From positions 248,001-312,000 of the forward strand of contig NZ_JANJOU010000008.1 of the NCBI RefSeq assembly GCF_024594815.1: a stretch of 64,000 nt of DNA, given 5' to 3'. This document shows positions 54,517 to 62,760 of this stretch, piece by piece. Below the pieces are notes generated by a model, which ran no database searches, was not told the DNA's origin, and worked only from the letters and a program-made list of their open reading frames with translations. Made by a program: the position numbers and the translations under genes. Numbering within the stretch: position 1 is the first letter of the stretch; the number at the start of each line of letters is the position of its first letter. The stretch is from Roseomonas populi. GTDB taxonomy: Bacteria > Pseudomonadota > Alphaproteobacteria > Acetobacterales > Acetobacteraceae.

Positions 54517-55089
54517 TCAGCCGACCGAGAGGTGCTCGACGAGGATGCCGATCCCGATCCCCACGAGGCAGAGGCCGCCCAGCCCCTCGGCCCAGCGGCC
54601 TAGCCTGCCGCCGACCAGCCGCCCGACGAGCATCCCCGCTGTGGCGAGGACGAAGGTGGCAAAGCCGATGGTCCCGGCGACCAGCATGATGTTGATGTCG
54701 AGGAAAGCGAGCGAGACGCCGACCGCCATGGCGTCCAGGCTCGTGCCAATGGCAGTGGCGACCAGAACCCCGAGCGCGTGCCGCCGCGGGCGCACGTGCC
54801 CGACCTCGTCCTTGCCGGGTTTGAGCGCCCCGAGAATCATGCGCCCGCCGATCGCCCCCAACAGTCCGAAGGCGATCCAGTGGTCGATGGCGGCGATGTA
54901 GGCGCTCGCGGCGAAGCCCAGCAGCCAGCCGAGGATGGGGGTGATTGCCTCCACGCCGCCGAAGATGACCCCCGTGCGCAGCGCCTCGGCGAAGCGAGGC
55001 CTCTCCAGGGCAGCGCCCTTGGCCAGCGATGCAGCAAAGGCGTCCGCCGACATGCTCAGGGACAGCACGGCAATGGTGGCAGGCGTCAT
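54517..55089 (-). CDS. mntP: Manganese efflux pump MntP
   Basis: The product is 190 residues with six hydrophobic segments, the standard MntP length. Family motifs are LSLSMSADAFAASLAKGA at the start and ATAIGTSLDAMAVGVSLAF in the second repeat, each with the conserved acidic residue in a membrane helix. ATG at 55089 gives the canonical N-terminus; an in-frame ATG further up would add unrelated residues. It is the first gene of an mntP-CDF operon. An 11-bp inverted repeat lies upstream at 55143-55175. The yybP-ykoY riboswitch known for E. coli mntP was not recognised. Confidence 0.88.
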   Translation of the reverse strand: MTPATIAVLSLSMSADAFAASLAKGAALERPRFAEALRTGVIFGGVEAITPILGWLLGFAASAYIAAIDHWIAFGLLGAIGGRMILGALKPGKDEVGHVRPRRHALGVLVATAIGTSLDAMAVGVSLAFLDINIMLVAGTIGFATFVLATAGMLVGRLVGGRLGRWAEGLGGLCLVGIGIGILVEHLSVG

Positions 55090-55142
55090 GGCACGATTCC
55101 GTCGAGTGCCGACGCCAATAGACGGCCGGATCGAAACCATCA

Positions 55143-55175
55143 ATATATGAACAGTTGTTTGATTTGTTCATATAT
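55143..55175. promoter_or_regulatory. Perfect 11-11-11 inverted repeat upstream of mntP
   Basis: ATATATGAACA at 55143-55153 is repeated inverted as TGTTCATATAT at 55165-55175, with an 11-nt spacer. It is AT-rich in GC-rich surroundings. TGAACA/TGTTCA half-sites occur in operators of ArsR/SmtB-type metal sensors, so a metal-responsive operator for mntP-CDF is plausible. No sensor gene is adjacent. Confidence 0.55.
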
Positions 55176-55265
55176 GACGTCGGTCGGGTGAGACCCCTCT
55201 CCGAACTGGAATAGCCCTCAGGCGATGGGCCATGCGACTTCACCAACTTTCCACAGCAGATCAGT

Positions 55266-55280
55266 TGACTATCATTCTCA
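55266..55280. promoter_or_regulatory. Fur-box-like site upstream of the iron-binding protein gene
   Basis: TGACTATCATTCTCA matches the 7-1-7 Fur consensus TGATAATNATTATCA at 11 of 14 defined positions. It lies 65 bp before the fbpA-type start, where an iron repressor would act. Confidence 0.55.
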
Positions 55281-55345
55281 TCCTATTGCCCCTGTTACCG
55301 GCTCGGTACAGATTACGGCCCGTTCATCTCAGCAAGGCCAGCACC

Positions 55346-56362
55346 ATGATCCGCCCGCGGAGTGCCCTCTTCGCCCTTTCCTTGCTCCTGGCTCCGGCCG
55401 CGGCACAGGCCGCGGAGGTCAACCTCTACACAACACGGGAACCGGGCCTGCTGCGCCCCCTGACCGAGCGCTTCACGGCCGAGACCGGCATCCAGGTGAA
55501 CACCGTCTTCGTCCAAGGCGGGCTTGCCGAGCGTCTCGCCGCCGAGGGCAGCCGGTCGCGCGCCGATGTCGCCATGGTGGTGGATGTGGGCAACCTCATG
55601 GAGCTGGTGGACCGGGACCTGGCCCAGCCCGTCCGGTCCGGGGTGCTGGAGGGCGCCATCCCCGCCAACCTGCGCGATCCGCAGGGCCGCTGGTTCGCCC
55701 TCTCCACCCGCGCCCGGGCCATCTACGCCTCGCGTGAGCGCATCCCGGAGGCCGAGGCCGCGAAGCTGACCTACGAGGACCTGACCGATCCGCGCTTCAA
55801 GGGCCGGGTCTGCATCCGCTCCGGCCAGCATCCCTACAACACGGCCCTCTTCTCCCACCTGATCATCGAGCACGGCGAGCCCTGGCTGCGCGACTACCTG
55901 ACGAAGCTGAAGGCGAACCTGGCCCGCCGCGCCGCGGGCGGCGACCGCGAGGTGGCGCGCGACATCATGGCCGGGATCTGCGACGTGGGGGTGGCGAACA
56001 CCTACTATGCAGGCCTCATGCTCTCCGGCCGGGGCGGGGACGAGCAGAAGCGCTGGGGCGAGGCGGTGCGCGTGGTGCTGCCCGCCAATGAGACAGCCGT
56101 GAACCTGACCGGCGCCGTCGTCACCCGCCACGCCCCGAACCGGGCCGAGGCGCAGCGCCTGCTGGAGTTCATGGTCTCGCCCGAGGCGCAGACCGTCTAC
56201 GCCAACGCCAACTTCGAGAACCCGGTGCGCCCGGGCACGCCGACGAACCCCATCGTCGAGGGCTTCGGCAGCCTGGCCCCGCGGGACGTCTCCATGCCGG
56301 AGGTTGCGGCGCGCCGCACCGCCGTCAGCCGCATCGTGGACGAGGTCGGCTTCGACCGCTGA
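55346..56362 (+). CDS. fbpA: Periplasmic iron(III)-binding protein of an ABC transporter
   Basis: The product is 338 residues with a Sec signal (SALFALSLLLAPAAAQAA). Ferric-binding protein (FbpA/AfuA) features are VNLYTTREPGLLRPL, IQVNTVFVQGGL, WFALSTRARAIYASRE, NTALFSHLI and the iron-ligand tyrosine pair in GVANTYYAGLM. ATG at 55346 was chosen because it directly precedes the signal peptide; an upstream ATG at 55232 would cover the Fur-like site. The permease gene follows. Confidence 0.88.
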   Translation: MIRPRSALFALSLLLAPAAAQAAEVNLYTTREPGLLRPLTERFTAETGIQVNTVFVQGGLAERLAAEGSRSRADVAMVVDVGNLMELVDRDLAQPVRSGVLEGAIPANLRDPQGRWFALSTRARAIYASRERIPEAEAAKLTYEDLTDPRFKGRVCIRSGQHPYNTALFSHLIIEHGEPWLRDYLTKLKANLARRAAGGDREVARDIMAGICDVGVANTYYAGLMLSGRGGDEQKRWGEAVRVVLPANETAVNLTGAVVTRHAPNRAEAQRLLEFMVSPEAQTVYANANFENPVRPGTPTNPIVEGFGSLAPRDVSMPEVAARRTAVSRIVDEVGFDR

Positions 56363-56377
56363 GGGACGGCCGGCCGC

Positions 56378-58054
56378 TTGAGATTTTTCCGGCCCGGCGC
56401 GGCCGCCAGCGTGGCGCTCGTCGCGCTGCCGGTCGTCGCCCTCGTCCAGGCTGCCATGTGGGGCGCGGGGGACCTCTGGCCGCATCTGGTCCGCCATGTC
56501 CTGCCCCAGGCGGCGGTGGAGACGGCTCTGCTGCTGGCCGGCGTCGGCGCCGTGGTGGCAGGGGTTGGCGCGGGCACGGCCTGGCTGGTCTCCTGCTACC
56601 GCTTCCCGGGCCGGCGAGTGCTGTCCTGGGCGCTGATCCTGCCGCTCGCCCTGCCCACCTACGTCTCCGCCTATGCTTGGCTGGACGTGATGCACCCCGC
56701 TGGGCCCGTGCAGTCCGGGCTTCGCGCCCTGCTGGGACTGACGGATCCCCGCGACATCCCCTTGCCGGAAATGCGATCCCTGGGCGGGTGCGTCCTGGTA
56801 ATGGGAAGCGTCCTCTATCCTTACGCCTACCTTGCGGCCCGTGCCGCCTTCGACACCCAGGGGGCGGACCTGCTCCGGGCGGGGCGGAGCCTGGGCGCGG
56901 GCGGCTGGCGGCTGCTCCGTTCCGTCGGTCTCCCCATGGCCTGGCCCGCCATCGCCGCGGGGACCACCCTGGCCCTCCTGGAGACGCTGAACGACGTCGG
57001 CGCCGCCGAATTCCTCGGTGTCCGAACCCTCACCGTCTCGGTCTATGTCACCTGGATCACGCGCTCCTCGCTGGAGGGAGCGGCGCAGATCGCGCTGGCC
57101 CTCCTCGTCCTCGTCGGCCTCCTCCTTGCACTCGATGGCTGGGCGCGCGCCCGGGCACGGGGCGGTCAGGCCGTGCGGGAGATGGTGCGACCGGACCTGG
57201 CACCTCTGCCGGCAGGGCGCGGGCTCCTCGCGGCGCTGCTCTGCGCCGTGCCGGCCTTCCTCGGCTTCGTGGTGCCGGGCGGGTATCTCCTCTGGGCGGC
57301 GTGGCGGCGCGTGGCGGAGTTCGGGCTGCCGCCGGCGCTGGGCGCATGGATCGCCAACAGCGTGCTCCTCTCGGCCATCTGCACCGCGCTGGTCCTGCCT
57401 TCGGCACTCCTCCTCGCCTCCAATGCGCGGGGTGACGGCCGGCCGGAACGGCGCGGGGTTCTGGATCGTGCGCTCCTGCGGCTCAGCATGTTCGGCTACG
57501 CGTTACCGGGCGGCATCGCGGCCGTGGGGATGATCGTGGTGCTGGGGGCAATGGATGAGATGACGGAGGGTCTGGCCCGCTGGGTGCCCGCCCTCTCGGG
57601 AACGGTCGGTGCCGTCGTCCTCGCCTACTACGTCCGTTTCCTCGCTGTCCCCGCCGCTGGGCTGGACGCGGCCTATCTCAGGATCCAGCCGCAGGTGGAC
57701 TGGTCCGCGCGCTCCCTCGGGGCGGGGCCGTGGAAGACCTTGACCCGCATTCACCTGCCGCAACTCCTGCCCGCCCTATCGGCCTCGGCGCTGCTGGTCT
57801 TCCTGGACGCGATGAAGGAACTTCCCGCTACCCTGCTGCTTCGGCCATTCAACCGGGAAACCCTGGCTACCGCCCTCTACGCGGAGGCCGCGCGCGGCAC
57901 CTACGAGGAGGGCGCCGTGGCAGCCCTGGCTCTGGTCGTGGTGAGTCTGCCGGTGATCATCCTGCTGGCCACCGGTGGCCGCAGCAGGAAGACGCCTAGC
58001 ATACGTGGCGCTCAGCGGGATCCTGTCGGGCCCGCCAAGGAGCATTCACCGTAA
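56378..58054 (+). CDS. fbpB: Iron(III) ABC transporter permease (FbpB type)
   Basis: The product is 558 residues with about 12 hydrophobic segments in two homologous halves, as in FbpB-type permeases. Each half has an EAA-type loop (DLLRAGRSLGAGGWRLLRSVGLPMA and AQVDWSARSLGAGPWKTLTRIHLPQL type, in blocks) that contacts the ATPase. The start is TTG at 56378, 15 nt after fbpA; no better start is visible. The fbpC ATPase gene expected next is missing. A broken tctC on the opposite strand follows directly. Confidence 0.87.
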   Translation: MRFFRPGAAASVALVALPVVALVQAAMWGAGDLWPHLVRHVLPQAAVETALLLAGVGAVVAGVGAGTAWLVSCYRFPGRRVLSWALILPLALPTYVSAYAWLDVMHPAGPVQSGLRALLGLTDPRDIPLPEMRSLGGCVLVMGSVLYPYAYLAARAAFDTQGADLLRAGRSLGAGGWRLLRSVGLPMAWPAIAAGTTLALLETLNDVGAAEFLGVRTLTVSVYVTWITRSSLEGAAQIALALLVLVGLLLALDGWARARARGGQAVREMVRPDLAPLPAGRGLLAALLCAVPAFLGFVVPGGYLLWAAWRRVAEFGLPPALGAWIANSVLLSAICTALVLPSALLLASNARGDGRPERRGVLDRALLRLSMFGYALPGGIAAVGMIVVLGAMDEMTEGLARWVPALSGTVGAVVLAYYVRFLAVPAAGLDAAYLRIQPQVDWSARSLGAGPWKTLTRIHLPQLLPALSASALLVFLDAMKELPATLLLRPFNRETLATALYAEAARGTYEEGAVAALALVVVSLPVIILLATGGRSRKTPSIRGAQRDPVGPAKEHSP

Positions 58055-58069
58055 GCCCGAAGGGCACGG

Positions 58070-58420
58070 GAGATTGCCTCCGGCCAATGACGGGTCCAGC
58101 CGGCACATCGGGGTGGGCGGGTTGTGCAACCACGTTCCATGAGCTGGCCCACGGCCGGATCTTCAGAGAAGCCCGCCGGGGCGGCCAGGAGCAGGCCGGC
58201 ACCTCGAAGCCGAGCCCCTCCAGCCGCGCGCGGGTCGATGCGTCGCGCAGCGCGGCGACGAGGGCCGCGTTCACCTGCCGTATCAGCGGTGCGGGCGTTC
58301 CCGCGGGCGCCATGATCGCCTGCCACGAGGACACGACGAGGTCGGGCAGCCCGGCCTCCGCTGGGGTGGGCACCTGGGCAGAAGGCGGGATCTCGCCGGT
58401 GCGGTGATCAGCATGGCGCG
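58070..58420 (-). pseudogene. C-terminal remnant of a TctC/Bug receptor, frameshifted
   Basis: The minus strand reads [41 protein letters not shown] and LEGLGFEVPA, the unmistakable last third of a TctC receptor. At about 58190 similarity jumps to another frame (APAGFSEDPAVGQL), marking a frameshift. The first two thirds are absent. The fragment abuts an intact TctC gene (58440-59441) on the same strand. Confidence 0.7.
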
Positions 58421-58439
58421 CGGCCGCATCCCGGGGACC

Positions 58440-59441
58440 TCATCCCTCTCGCCAGGGCTTCTCCTGCCACAGCTTCCGGAACTCCGCCTCCCGGCCGAGC
58501 GTGAAGGCGCGGTACTCGTCCCCGACGATCGAGCGGATCGGCATGCCCAGCCGGTCTGCCTCCGTCAGGAAGGCCGGATCAGCCAGGACGGTGCGGAACG
58601 CCTCCACCAGCCGGCCATGGATCTCAGCGGGCAGGCCGGGCGGACCGCAGATGCCGCGCTGGGCTCCGCCGCCGGAGAGGGCCACTCCCGCCTCCTGCAA
58701 GGTGGGCACCCCTGGCGCCTTGTGCCAGCGCGCGGCACCGGCCTGGGCGAGGCAGCGGGAGCGGCCGTCAGTCAACCCCTCGTAGCCCTCGCTCATGTTG
58801 TAGGAGCCGAAGTCGAGGTGGCCGCCCAGCAGAGCGGTCTGCATGGGCGAGGAGCTGTTGAAGGGGACATGCACGAAGCGCGTGCCCGGCGCCTTCTGCG
58901 CGATGTCCAGGACCAGCAGGTGGTCGTCCGAGCCGACACCCGTGGTCCCGTACGAGAGCCCCTCCGGCCTAGTCCGCGCGGCGTCGACCAGGTCCGCCAT
59001 GCTGCGATAGGGGGATGCGGGGCGTACCCAGATCCCGCCGGGATCATCCACGACGTTGGCGATGAAGCTGAACTCGCCGGCTCTATAGCGAGTGGGCCGC
59101 TCGATAGGGATGGTGACCAGGGTGGGAGAGGTGACGACCGTGAGCAAGTAGCCGTCCGGCCGGGCGTTGAAGACGAACTCGTTGCCGGTCTGGCCGGACG
59201 CGCCCGGCCGGTTGGAGATGATGAAGTTCGAGCCGGGCAGGAGCTTCTGCACATAGGGCAGCGTGGCACGCGCGATAAGATCGCTGCCGCCGCCGGGGGT
59301 GAAGGGCACCACCACCTCGATCGGCCGCTCGGCGGGCCAGGCGCGCTGCGCCAGGGCCGGCGAAGCGAGCGCGGTGCCGAGGGTTGCCGCCCCCAGGGCG
59401 CGCCGCGTCATGCCCGCGGGTAACGGATGCTTCTCGCCCAT
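58440..59441 (-). CDS. TctC/Bug-family periplasmic solute receptor
   Basis: The product is 333 residues with an export signal (TRRALGAATLGTALASPALAQ). Bug features are RPIEVVVPFTPGGGSDLIAR, ISNRPGASGQTGNEF, YGTTGVGSDDHL and FVHVPFNSSSPMQTALLGG. It closes the sugar-acid/hydroxyacid cluster on the minus strand. No tctAB is nearby, so it must share membrane subunits encoded elsewhere or act in signalling. Confidence 0.87.
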   Translation of the reverse strand: MGEKHPLPAGMTRRALGAATLGTALASPALAQRAWPAERPIEVVVPFTPGGGSDLIARATLPYVQKLLPGSNFIISNRPGASGQTGNEFVFNARPDGYLLTVVTSPTLVTIPIERPTRYRAGEFSFIANVVDDPGGIWVRPASPYRSMADLVDAARTRPEGLSYGTTGVGSDDHLLVLDIAQKAPGTRFVHVPFNSSSPMQTALLGGHLDFGSYNMSEGYEGLTDGRSRCLAQAGAARWHKAPGVPTLQEAGVALSGGGAQRGICGPPGLPAEIHGRLVEAFRTVLADPAFLTEADRLGMPIRSIVGDEYRAFTLGREAEFRKLWQEKPWREG

Positions 59442-59511
59442 CTCTTCCTCCCTCTCCGGCTTCTCCGCCGGTTCGTTCCGGGCGCGCAGGGGCGGCCCTT
59501 TCCGGTGATCC

Positions 59512-60561
59512 TCAGACGGCTTTCAACACGACTCCCACGCTTGCCGCCGCTTTGCCGATCTCGCGCCAGGTCGTGGCGTCCACAGGGATGCCCTCCGCCA
59601 GGCGCCGGGCGCGGCTTGCGCGCTCCGGGTCCCCGGCGACCATCACCGGCCGATCCGGATCGATCGACGCCGCGGTCTTCATGTGCGCGACCACCGCCTC
59701 CACCTCCCGCGCGAACCAGGGTAGGTCCACCACCCGGCCGGGATCGATCACGATCGCTGTCATGCCGTTGATGATCGCCGGGTCCGCGGCATCCGCCCGC
59801 TGCGCGGCTCCGCCCCCGGCCAGGGCCCCGCCCAGCAGCTCACAGATGAGGGACAGGCCGGAGCCCTTGTGCTCCCCGAAGGAGAGCAGCGCGCCGCGCG
59901 GTCCCTCCCCGTACAGCACCTCCGGGTCGGTGGAGGGCTCGCCCTCATGGGTGATGATGGAGCCGGGCGCGACGTGGCGCCCCTCGTTACGCGCCACGCG
60001 CACCTTGTTCAGCGCAATCCGGCTGGTGGCGAAGTCGAGCACCACCGGCGCATCGCCGTGCGGCACGGCGATGCAGATGGGGTTCGTACCCGTCCGCGGC
60101 TCCCGCCCGCCATGCGGCGCCACGCGCGGCGCGCCAGAGATACCATTGACGAAGGCAAGCATGATCAGCCCCGCTGCCGCCGCCTGCTCGCCATAGCTGC
60201 CAACGCGCCCGATATGGTGCACGTTCCGCAGAGCCAGCAGGGCGAGGCCGCTCTCCTTCGCCGCGCCGATGGTCCAGTCCGTCGCCTCCCGCGCAACCAC
60301 CTGGCCAAAGCCCATGCCGCCGTCCACCACCGCGATCGTGGGATCCTGCCGGAGGAATTCGGCGTGGCGGTTCGGGCGCAGGCGGCCAGCGCCAATGTTG
60401 CGGATATAGGCCGGCAGCACGCCCACGCCGTGGCTGTCATGGCCGCGCAGGTTGGCTTCGACCAGGTGGTCGGCGACGATCGCCGCCTCCTCCGCGCTGC
60501 TGCCGGCGCCGCGCAGGATGAGGTCTGTCTCAGCGCGCAGTTGCTCCGCCTGGATGAGCAT
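59512..60561 (-). CDS. Ldh-family (YlbC/MdH-type) NAD(P)-dependent oxidoreductase
   Basis: The product is 349 residues, the normal length. The malate/L-lactate/ureidoglycolate dehydrogenase fold is shown by VEANLRGHDSHGVG near residue 38, VVDGGMGFGQVVA, NVHHIGRVGSYGEQAAAAG, GTNPICIAVPHG and FGEHKGSGLSLICELLGGAL. It oxidises 2-hydroxy acids. It stands with a D-2-hydroxyacid dehydrogenase and an enolase-superfamily enzyme in one minus-strand operon. Confidence 0.87.
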   Translation of the reverse strand: MLIQAEQLRAETDLILRGAGSSAEEAAIVADHLVEANLRGHDSHGVGVLPAYIRNIGAGRLRPNRHAEFLRQDPTIAVVDGGMGFGQVVAREATDWTIGAAKESGLALLALRNVHHIGRVGSYGEQAAAAGLIMLAFVNGISGAPRVAPHGGREPRTGTNPICIAVPHGDAPVVLDFATSRIALNKVRVARNEGRHVAPGSIITHEGEPSTDPEVLYGEGPRGALLSFGEHKGSGLSLICELLGGALAGGGAAQRADAADPAIINGMTAIVIDPGRVVDLPWFAREVEAVVAHMKTAASIDPDRPVMVAGDPERASRARRLAEGIPVDATTWREIGKAAASVGVVLKAV

Positions 60562-60592
60562 GCCGTTCGTTCCTCCCCTTGTCGCGCCGCCT

Positions 60593-61549
60593 CTACCCGG
60601 GCGGTCGCACCACGTTCCTCAGGGGGCGCCCGGTCTCGAGCGCCCGGATGTTCTCGGCGATAAAGGCGTAGCGACGCGGCATGAGGCCTTCCGACCACCC
60701 GGAGATGTGCGGCGTGGCGCGCAGGTTCGGCAGCTCATGGAAGGGAAAGCGGGAGGGAGGACACTCCGCCTCGCCCGGCTTGGGGTAACGGTACCACACG
60801 TCGATGGCGGCGCCGGCGATGCGGCGGTCCCGCAGCGCCTCGTAGGCCGCCTGTTCGTCCAGCACCTCGGCCCGGGCGACGTTCACAAGAAAGGCCGTCG
60901 GCTTCATCGCGGCGAGCTCGGCGGCGCCGACCAGCCCGCGCGTGCTCTCGTCCAGGGGGCAGCACAGCACCAGTACATCCGTCTCCGGCAGCACCTCCCG
61001 CAAGCGGGAAACGGGCAGGCTGCTGTCGGCAAGGGCGTCCGGGCGGCCGCTGCGGGTGACGGCGACGATCCTCATCCCCAGGGCGCGCGCGCGGCCGGCA
61101 ACCTCCTTCCCGATGTGGCCGAAGCCCACCAGCGTCATGGTCCGGCCCGCCGCCTCGCCGTGGAAGGGGCGGCGCGGGTGGATCTCCGCCCAGCCCTTGG
61201 CATCGAGCTTGGCAGGAAGCTCATGGAGGGCCAGCACGTGCGCCAGCACCGTGAAGATCACGTACTCGGCAATCGGGATCTCGTGCTCGAAGACGTTGCA
61301 GATGGGCACGCCGGCCGGCACGGCACCCTCGGCGATGCCGTCCAGCCCGGCGCCCGGCACCTGCACCAGCCGACAGCCCTGCAACCGCGCCCCCTCCTCC
61401 AGCGTCAGTCGCGTGCTGACCAGCACGTCGGCGACGATGGGGCCGCTCGCCGGCAGGCTCGCCACCGGCACCGCCTCATGCCCGTGGCCGAGCAGCGCCT
61501 GTAGTCGCGGCGCCTGCGGGGCATGGGCGCCGACCAGCAGGGCCCGCAT
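60593..61549 (-). CDS. D-2-hydroxyacid dehydrogenase
   Basis: The product is 318 residues. The NAD-binding motif is VGFGHIGKEVAGRARALGM, followed by LCCPLDESTRGLVGAAELAAMKPTAFLVNVARAEVLDE in blocks and the catalytic His in ATPHISGWSEG. It reduces or oxidises D-2-hydroxy acids. The ATG overlaps the stop of the upstream enolase-superfamily gene, so the two are translationally coupled. Confidence 0.87.
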   Translation of the reverse strand: MRALLVGAHAPQAPRLQALLGHGHEAVPVASLPASGPIVADVLVSTRLTLEEGARLQGCRLVQVPGAGLDGIAEGAVPAGVPICNVFEHEIPIAEYVIFTVLAHVLALHELPAKLDAKGWAEIHPRRPFHGEAAGRTMTLVGFGHIGKEVAGRARALGMRIVAVTRSGRPDALADSSLPVSRLREVLPETDVLVLCCPLDESTRGLVGAAELAAMKPTAFLVNVARAEVLDEQAAYEALRDRRIAGAAIDVWYRYPKPGEAECPPSRFPFHELPNLRATPHISGWSEGLMPRRYAFIAENIRALETGRPLRNVVRPPG

Positions 61550-62748
61550 CAGGCCGCGCTCTCGCGCACCACGGCATCCGGCCGAGTCCGCACGGCGTCC
61601 TGCAGCCTTGTACCCAGCCCCGGCGCGGTAGGGGCTTGCACCATGCCGTTCTTCAGAACCGGCAGTTCCGTTACCAGGTCGCGGTACCAGGTGGCGAGGG
61701 TCGCGCGCACCACCTCCTGGAAGATGGCCGTTGGCGCGTGCAGCGCGAGGTGCAGCCCGGCCATGAGCGTGATGGGCCCGGTGCAGTCATGCGGTGCCAG
61801 CGGCTTGGCGTAGGCCTCGGCCAGGGCGGCGATCTTGCGCCCCTCCGTCAGCCCGCCGCACCAGGCGAGGTCGATCATCACCATGTCCAGCGCGTCCGCC
61901 GCCAGCAGGTCGCGGAAGGGCACGGCGCCGCCCAGCGTCTCGCTGCCGCAGATCGGCGTGCGTGTCTGGCGGCGCAGGTCCGCCAGGGCGCGCGCGTCGT
62001 CCATCTTGGCGATCGGGTCCTCGGCCCAGAAGACCCCCACATCCTCCAGCGCGCGGCAGATGCGGATGGCGGCGTGGCTGGACCAGATGCTGTGCAGCTC
62101 CGCCATCACCTCGATCCGGTCACCCACCGCGCGGCGAATCTTGCGGAAGGGCTCAATTCCTGCCTTGAGGTCCTCAAGCGTGATCAGGTGGCCGCCGGAG
62201 GCCTCGGCGTAGATGTCCAGCGGCCAGATCTTCATCGCCGTATATCCCTCGGAGAGCAGGCTCTCCGCCAACTTCCCGGCATCCTTCATGAAGGCCACCT
62301 GGTCGTCGTAGGGACCCACCGCCTCCTCCTGGCCGGAGGTGGCGCGGCGGCCGCCGCTGGTGTTGTAGGCGTAGCCCGCGCAAGTGTTGTAGGCGCGCAC
62401 CTCCGTCCGCACCGCGCCGCCCAGCGCCTCATGCACGGGGATGCCGTGGCGCTGGCCCGCGAGGTCCCAGAGGGCGATGTCCACCGCGCTCGCGGCGCGC
62501 ACCTCCGCGCTCGCGCTGTGGAAGCCGAGATAGGGCGTCATCAGGTGGCGGGAGATCTGCTCGATCCGGCGGGAATCCTTGCCGATGAGCCAGGGCGCCA
62601 CCGCCTCGTGCAGCACCGCCTCCACCGCCTGGGCGCCGCGAAAGGATTCACCGAGACCGACCAGCCCCTCCTCCGTCTCGATCTCGACCCAGATCAGGTT
62701 GGGCCGCTCGGTGATGCGGATGGTGCGAAGGCGCGTGACCTTGGACAA
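61549..62748 (-). CDS. Mandelate racemase/muconate lactonizing enzyme family dehydratase
   Basis: The product is 399 residues. Enolase-superfamily features are LIWVEIETEEGLVGLGES, VDIALWDLAGQRHGIPVHEALGG, AMKIWPLD, the metal-ligand region MAELHSIW and WAEDPI, and GSETLGG. The pattern resembles galactonate/gluconate-type acid-sugar dehydratases, so a sugar acid is the most likely substrate. It is co-translated with the D-2-hydroxyacid dehydrogenase. Confidence 0.85.
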   Translation of the reverse strand: MSKVTRLRTIRITERPNLIWVEIETEEGLVGLGESFRGAQAVEAVLHEAVAPWLIGKDSRRIEQISRHLMTPYLGFHSASAEVRAASAVDIALWDLAGQRHGIPVHEALGGAVRTEVRAYNTCAGYAYNTSGGRRATSGQEEAVGPYDDQVAFMKDAGKLAESLLSEGYTAMKIWPLDIYAEASGGHLITLEDLKAGIEPFRKIRRAVGDRIEVMAELHSIWSSHAAIRICRALEDVGVFWAEDPIAKMDDARALADLRRQTRTPICGSETLGGAVPFRDLLAADALDMVMIDLAWCGGLTEGRKIAALAEAYAKPLAPHDCTGPITLMAGLHLALHAPTAIFQEVVRATLATWYRDLVTELPVLKNGMVQAPTAPGLGTRLQDAVRTRPDAVVRESAA

Positions 62749-62760
62749 CGAACTCGTCTC

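Noticed and set aside
54943-55240. yybP-ykoY manganese riboswitch upstream of mntP
   Set aside because: I could not find its conserved loop pattern; only the inverted repeat at 55143-55175 stands out.
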